Assembly (NCBI GenBank): GCA_044361535.1
Contig: JBIKIQ010000014.1
Span: forward strand, 28,988 to 92,987
Length of the DNA stretch: 64,000 bases
Reading direction: 5' to 3'
Origin: UBA952 sp044361535
Lineage (GTDB): Bacteria; Bacteroidota; Bacteroidia; Flavobacteriales_D; Crocinitomicaceae
The position numbers were made by a program, and so were the translations under genes. Below the pieces are notes generated by a model that saw nothing but the letters and a program-made list of their open reading frames with translations, was not told the DNA's origin and did not search any database. This document shows, piece after piece, positions 62,453 through 64,000 of this stretch; position 1 is the stretch's first letter; every line of letters begins with the position of its first letter.

Positions 62453-63223
62453 CTAATATGCTGTCCAACCAGCATCAGCAATTATTACTGTTCCGTTAAT
62501 GAAACTAGATTTTTCACTAGCTAAAAACAAGGCAATTTGAGCTATTTCATTCGGTTTTGCTACTCTCGGATTCAGGACCATACCAGAAAATATTCGTTCC
62601 TTTACTAATTCTGAAATTTTAGTTTGATCTATTGTTGAACTAATTGATGTTTCAACAGCTCCTGGGGCAATGCAATTACATTGTATACCTTGTTTAGAAT
62701 AAAGAAAACCTGTATTTTTTGTTAATCCAATTAAAGCGTGTTTACTTGCCGTGTAAGCAACACCAGCCCTACCTCCATTTAATCCTCCTATTGAACTTAC
62801 ATTAATTATATTCCCTTTTTGTTGAAGAATAAAATCTTTAATTACTGCACGAATAATTTTAAATGGACCATCTAAATTAATTTTCATGACTTTTTCCCAG
62901 GTCTCATTATCAACATCAGCTATTGATTCAAAATTGTCCATAATTCCAGCATTATTTACTAAAACATCGATCCTTCCATAAGTCTCTTTTGCAAATTGAA
63001 TCATTTTCAAAATATCTATTTCATTTGAAACATCAATTTCAATAATAGCAATATCCAAATAATCTTGGTTTAATTCATTTTGTAGAATCTTCAAATTTTC
63101 ATAATGATTATCGGCAGCTATTACCTTACAATTTTCAGATAAAAATAGCTTTGTAATTTCTTTGCCGATGCCTGAAGCGGCACCAGTAACAATCGCAATC
63201 TTATTTTCAAGTATATTTCCCAT
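62453..63223 (-). CDS. SDR-family NAD(P)-dependent oxidoreductase
   Basis: Classical short-chain dehydrogenase with TGAASGIG (13-20), NNAG (90-93), Ser ~143 and YTASK (Tyr157, Lys161), plus a closing ADAGWTAY-type end. An Asp at ~38 (VIAADN) favours NAD over NADP. The substrate cannot be inferred. It is the first gene of the stress-type cluster and lies next to the rRNA operon end. Confidence 0.85.
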   Translation of the reverse strand: MGNILENKIAIVTGAASGIGKEITKLFLSENCKVIAADNHYENLKILQNELNQDYLDIAIIEIDVSNEIDILKMIQFAKETYGRIDVLVNNAGIMDNFESIADVDNETWEKVMKINLDGPFKIIRAVIKDFILQQKGNIINVSSIGGLNGGRAGVAYTASKHALIGLTKNTGFLYSKQGIQCNCIAPGAVETSISSTIDQTKISELVKERIFSGMVLNPRVAKPNEIAQIALFLASEKSSFINGTVIIADAGWTAY

Positions 63224-63489
63224 ACATAATAATTTTTGTCAAAGATTGTCTGTAATTAAGAAATAGTACTTATAAGATACCTCAAATAAGTTATAGATAA
63301 ATCAAATAAACAACAAAAAGGTAGCAATAATTGAAAACAATTCACTCTACAAACGTTTATTCATAGAGGATTTCATAAATCACAATAAACCTGACTGCCT
63401 TAACAATTAAGGTATCAAGAAATGAATAATCCTTATATCATCACGATTTGTAAGGAGAATCATTCATTAGCTAAAAAATTATGGATTTG
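63224..63489. other. Gene-free spacer between SDR gene and 5S-tail repeats
   Basis: These 266 AT-rich bases include the upstream region of the SDR gene. A short CCTTAACAATTAAGG palindrome lies at ~63398-63412, preceded by CCTGACTG, which also occurs in the terminator repeats and may be a decayed copy of them. No perfect TAnnTTTG box was found. Nothing else is recognised. Confidence 0.45.
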
Positions 63490-63545
63490 TTGAAAAACAA
63501 AAATCCAGACTGTTTAGACAATCAGGGTTTTAAATTTTAGCATCG

Positions 63546-63563
63546 TCCCGATAGCTATCGGGA
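63546..63563. repeat. Palindrome copy 1
   Basis: TCCCGATAGCTATCGGGA, a perfect 18-base palindrome placed where the 5S gene has only AGT. Confidence 0.9.
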
Positions 63564-63610
63564 TACTCTCCCATTATGTTTTCTAATATTGTATAAATTT
63601 CTACAAAACA

Positions 63611-63646
63611 AAAAACCTGACTGTTTAGACAATCAGGGTTTTAAAA
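63611..63646 (-). terminator. Terminator-like hairpin, repeat unit 2
   Basis: Arms AACCTGA/TCAGGGTT-like with A/T flanks correspond to the 5S terminator; one base of the arm is lost, so the stem is weaker. Confidence 0.6.
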
Positions 63647-63656
63647 ATCGGCATCG

Positions 63657-63674
63657 TCCCGATAGCTATCGGGA
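63657..63674. repeat. Palindrome copy 2
   Basis: Identical to copy 1 and in the same context (CGATGC side and GGGAGAGTA side). Confidence 0.9.
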
Positions 63675-63730
63675 TACTCTCCCATAATATTTTCTAATGT
63701 TGCATAATTTTCAACAAAAGTTGAAAAACA

Positions 63731-63767
63731 AAAAACCCTGACTGTTAATTCAATCAGGGTTATAAAA
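63731..63767 (-). terminator. Terminator hairpin, repeat unit 3
   Basis: AACCCTGA/TCAGGGTT arms and a T-run on the minus strand, nearly identical to the terminator just after 5S. Confidence 0.75.
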
Positions 63768-63776
63768 TCGGCATCG

Positions 63777-63794
63777 TCCCGATAGCCATCGGGA
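63777..63794. repeat. Palindrome copy 3, one base changed
   Basis: Same palindrome with a single substitution in the centre (GATAGCCATC in place of GATAGCTATC), so the perfect symmetry is lost. Confidence 0.88.
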
Positions 63795-63850
63795 TACTCT
63801 CCCATAATATTTTCTAATGTTGCATAATTTTCAACAAAAGTTGAAAAACA

Positions 63851-63887
63851 AAAAACCCTGACTGTTAATTCAATCAGGGTTTTAAAA
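63851..63887 (-). terminator. Intrinsic terminator of the rRNA operon
   Basis: Arms AAAACCCTGA/TCAGGGTTTT around an AT-rich loop lie directly after the 5S 3' end and are followed by six T on the minus strand. Confidence 0.9.
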
Positions 63888-63889
63888 AT

Positions 63890-64000
<111 letters not shown>

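Larger units (their letters stand above)
63490..63840 (-). repeat. Three tandem units of 5S-rRNA tail plus terminator
   Basis: Units of about 111, 120 and 120 bases (starting near 63490, 63601 and 63721) each hold, in minus-strand order, a GGGAGAGTA segment, an 18-base palindrome, CGATGC and a terminator-like hairpin. The flanking words are identical to the 3' end of the adjacent 5S gene. Units two and three differ by one base over 63661-63720 versus 63781-63840, while the most distant unit is more diverged. Confidence 0.85.

Overview
The window is AT-rich (roughly one third G+C) and comes from a member of the Bacteroidota, most likely a flavobacterium-like organism. The evidence is a secreted protein with a type IX secretion (T9SS) type A sorting tail, a UpxY/NusG-like regulator at the head of a capsule operon, and TAnnTTTG-type -7 promoter boxes. 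Shine-Dalgarno sequences are almost absent, and signal peptides end before Gln. I cannot name genus or species. About 60 protein genes, one 5S rRNA gene and several hairpins or repeats can be supported. No tRNA, IS element, CRISPR array or prophage was seen.

Layout. 1-4.2 kb (+): a MauE/thioredoxin fusion, a prolyl-oligopeptidase-family peptidase and an outer-membrane protein. 4.2-8.3 kb (-): export and initiation genes for a polysaccharide (Wzc-like tyrosine kinase, Wza-like lipoprotein, initiating sugar transferase). 8.5-10.1 kb (+): a T9SS-secreted repeat protein. 10.1-35.6 kb (-): an almost gapless block of 25 genes headed by upxY. It carries a UDP-GlcNAc(A) 4-epimerase, a full set of genes for CMP-legionaminic acid, a methyltransferase, two Gfo/Idh/MocA oxidoreductases, a flippase, a capsule-synthesis-like transferase, a polymerase, and then an unusual tail rich in ligases, acyltransferase and deacetylase-fold enzymes. 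35.7-41.0 kb: an amidohydrolase (+), then fadD-like and acs genes (-). 41.2-49.3 kb (-): a second sugar operon with a CpsB-type phosphatase, RmlB, TviB-like dehydrogenase, WlbA/WbpD/WbpE homologues, UDP-xylose synthase and UDP-glucose dehydrogenase. 49.5-56.3 kb: housekeeping genes (recO, hsp20, era, der), a lipoprotein, an M14 peptidase and one unknown. 56.4-63.2 kb (-): a stress-type cluster (AraC regulator, GT4 fusion, GH130, holin-like, YtxH, CsbD-like, SDR). 63.5-64.0 kb (-): tandem repeats made from a 5S rRNA tail plus terminator, then the 5S gene itself, the end of an rRNA operon that lies outside the window.

How it fits together. The three minus-strand polysaccharide blocks look like one Wzx/Wzy-type surface polysaccharide system. 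Predicted precursors are CMP-legionaminate, UDP-GlcNAcA/GalNAcA, UDP-2,3-diacetamido-glucuronate, UDP-xylose and a dTDP-4-keto-6-deoxy sugar. The initiating transferase loads a lipid carrier, the flippase and polymerase build the chain, and Wza/Wzc export it, with the CpsB-like phosphatase as probable partner of the Wzc kinase. The distal part of the upxY operon suggests that the acidic polymer is further decorated through amide bonds; this is inference. The most unusual items are that ligase-rich tail, the hairpin just after upxY, the stress cluster with a GT4-toroid fusion beside GH130, and the palindrome-bearing 5S-tail repeats.
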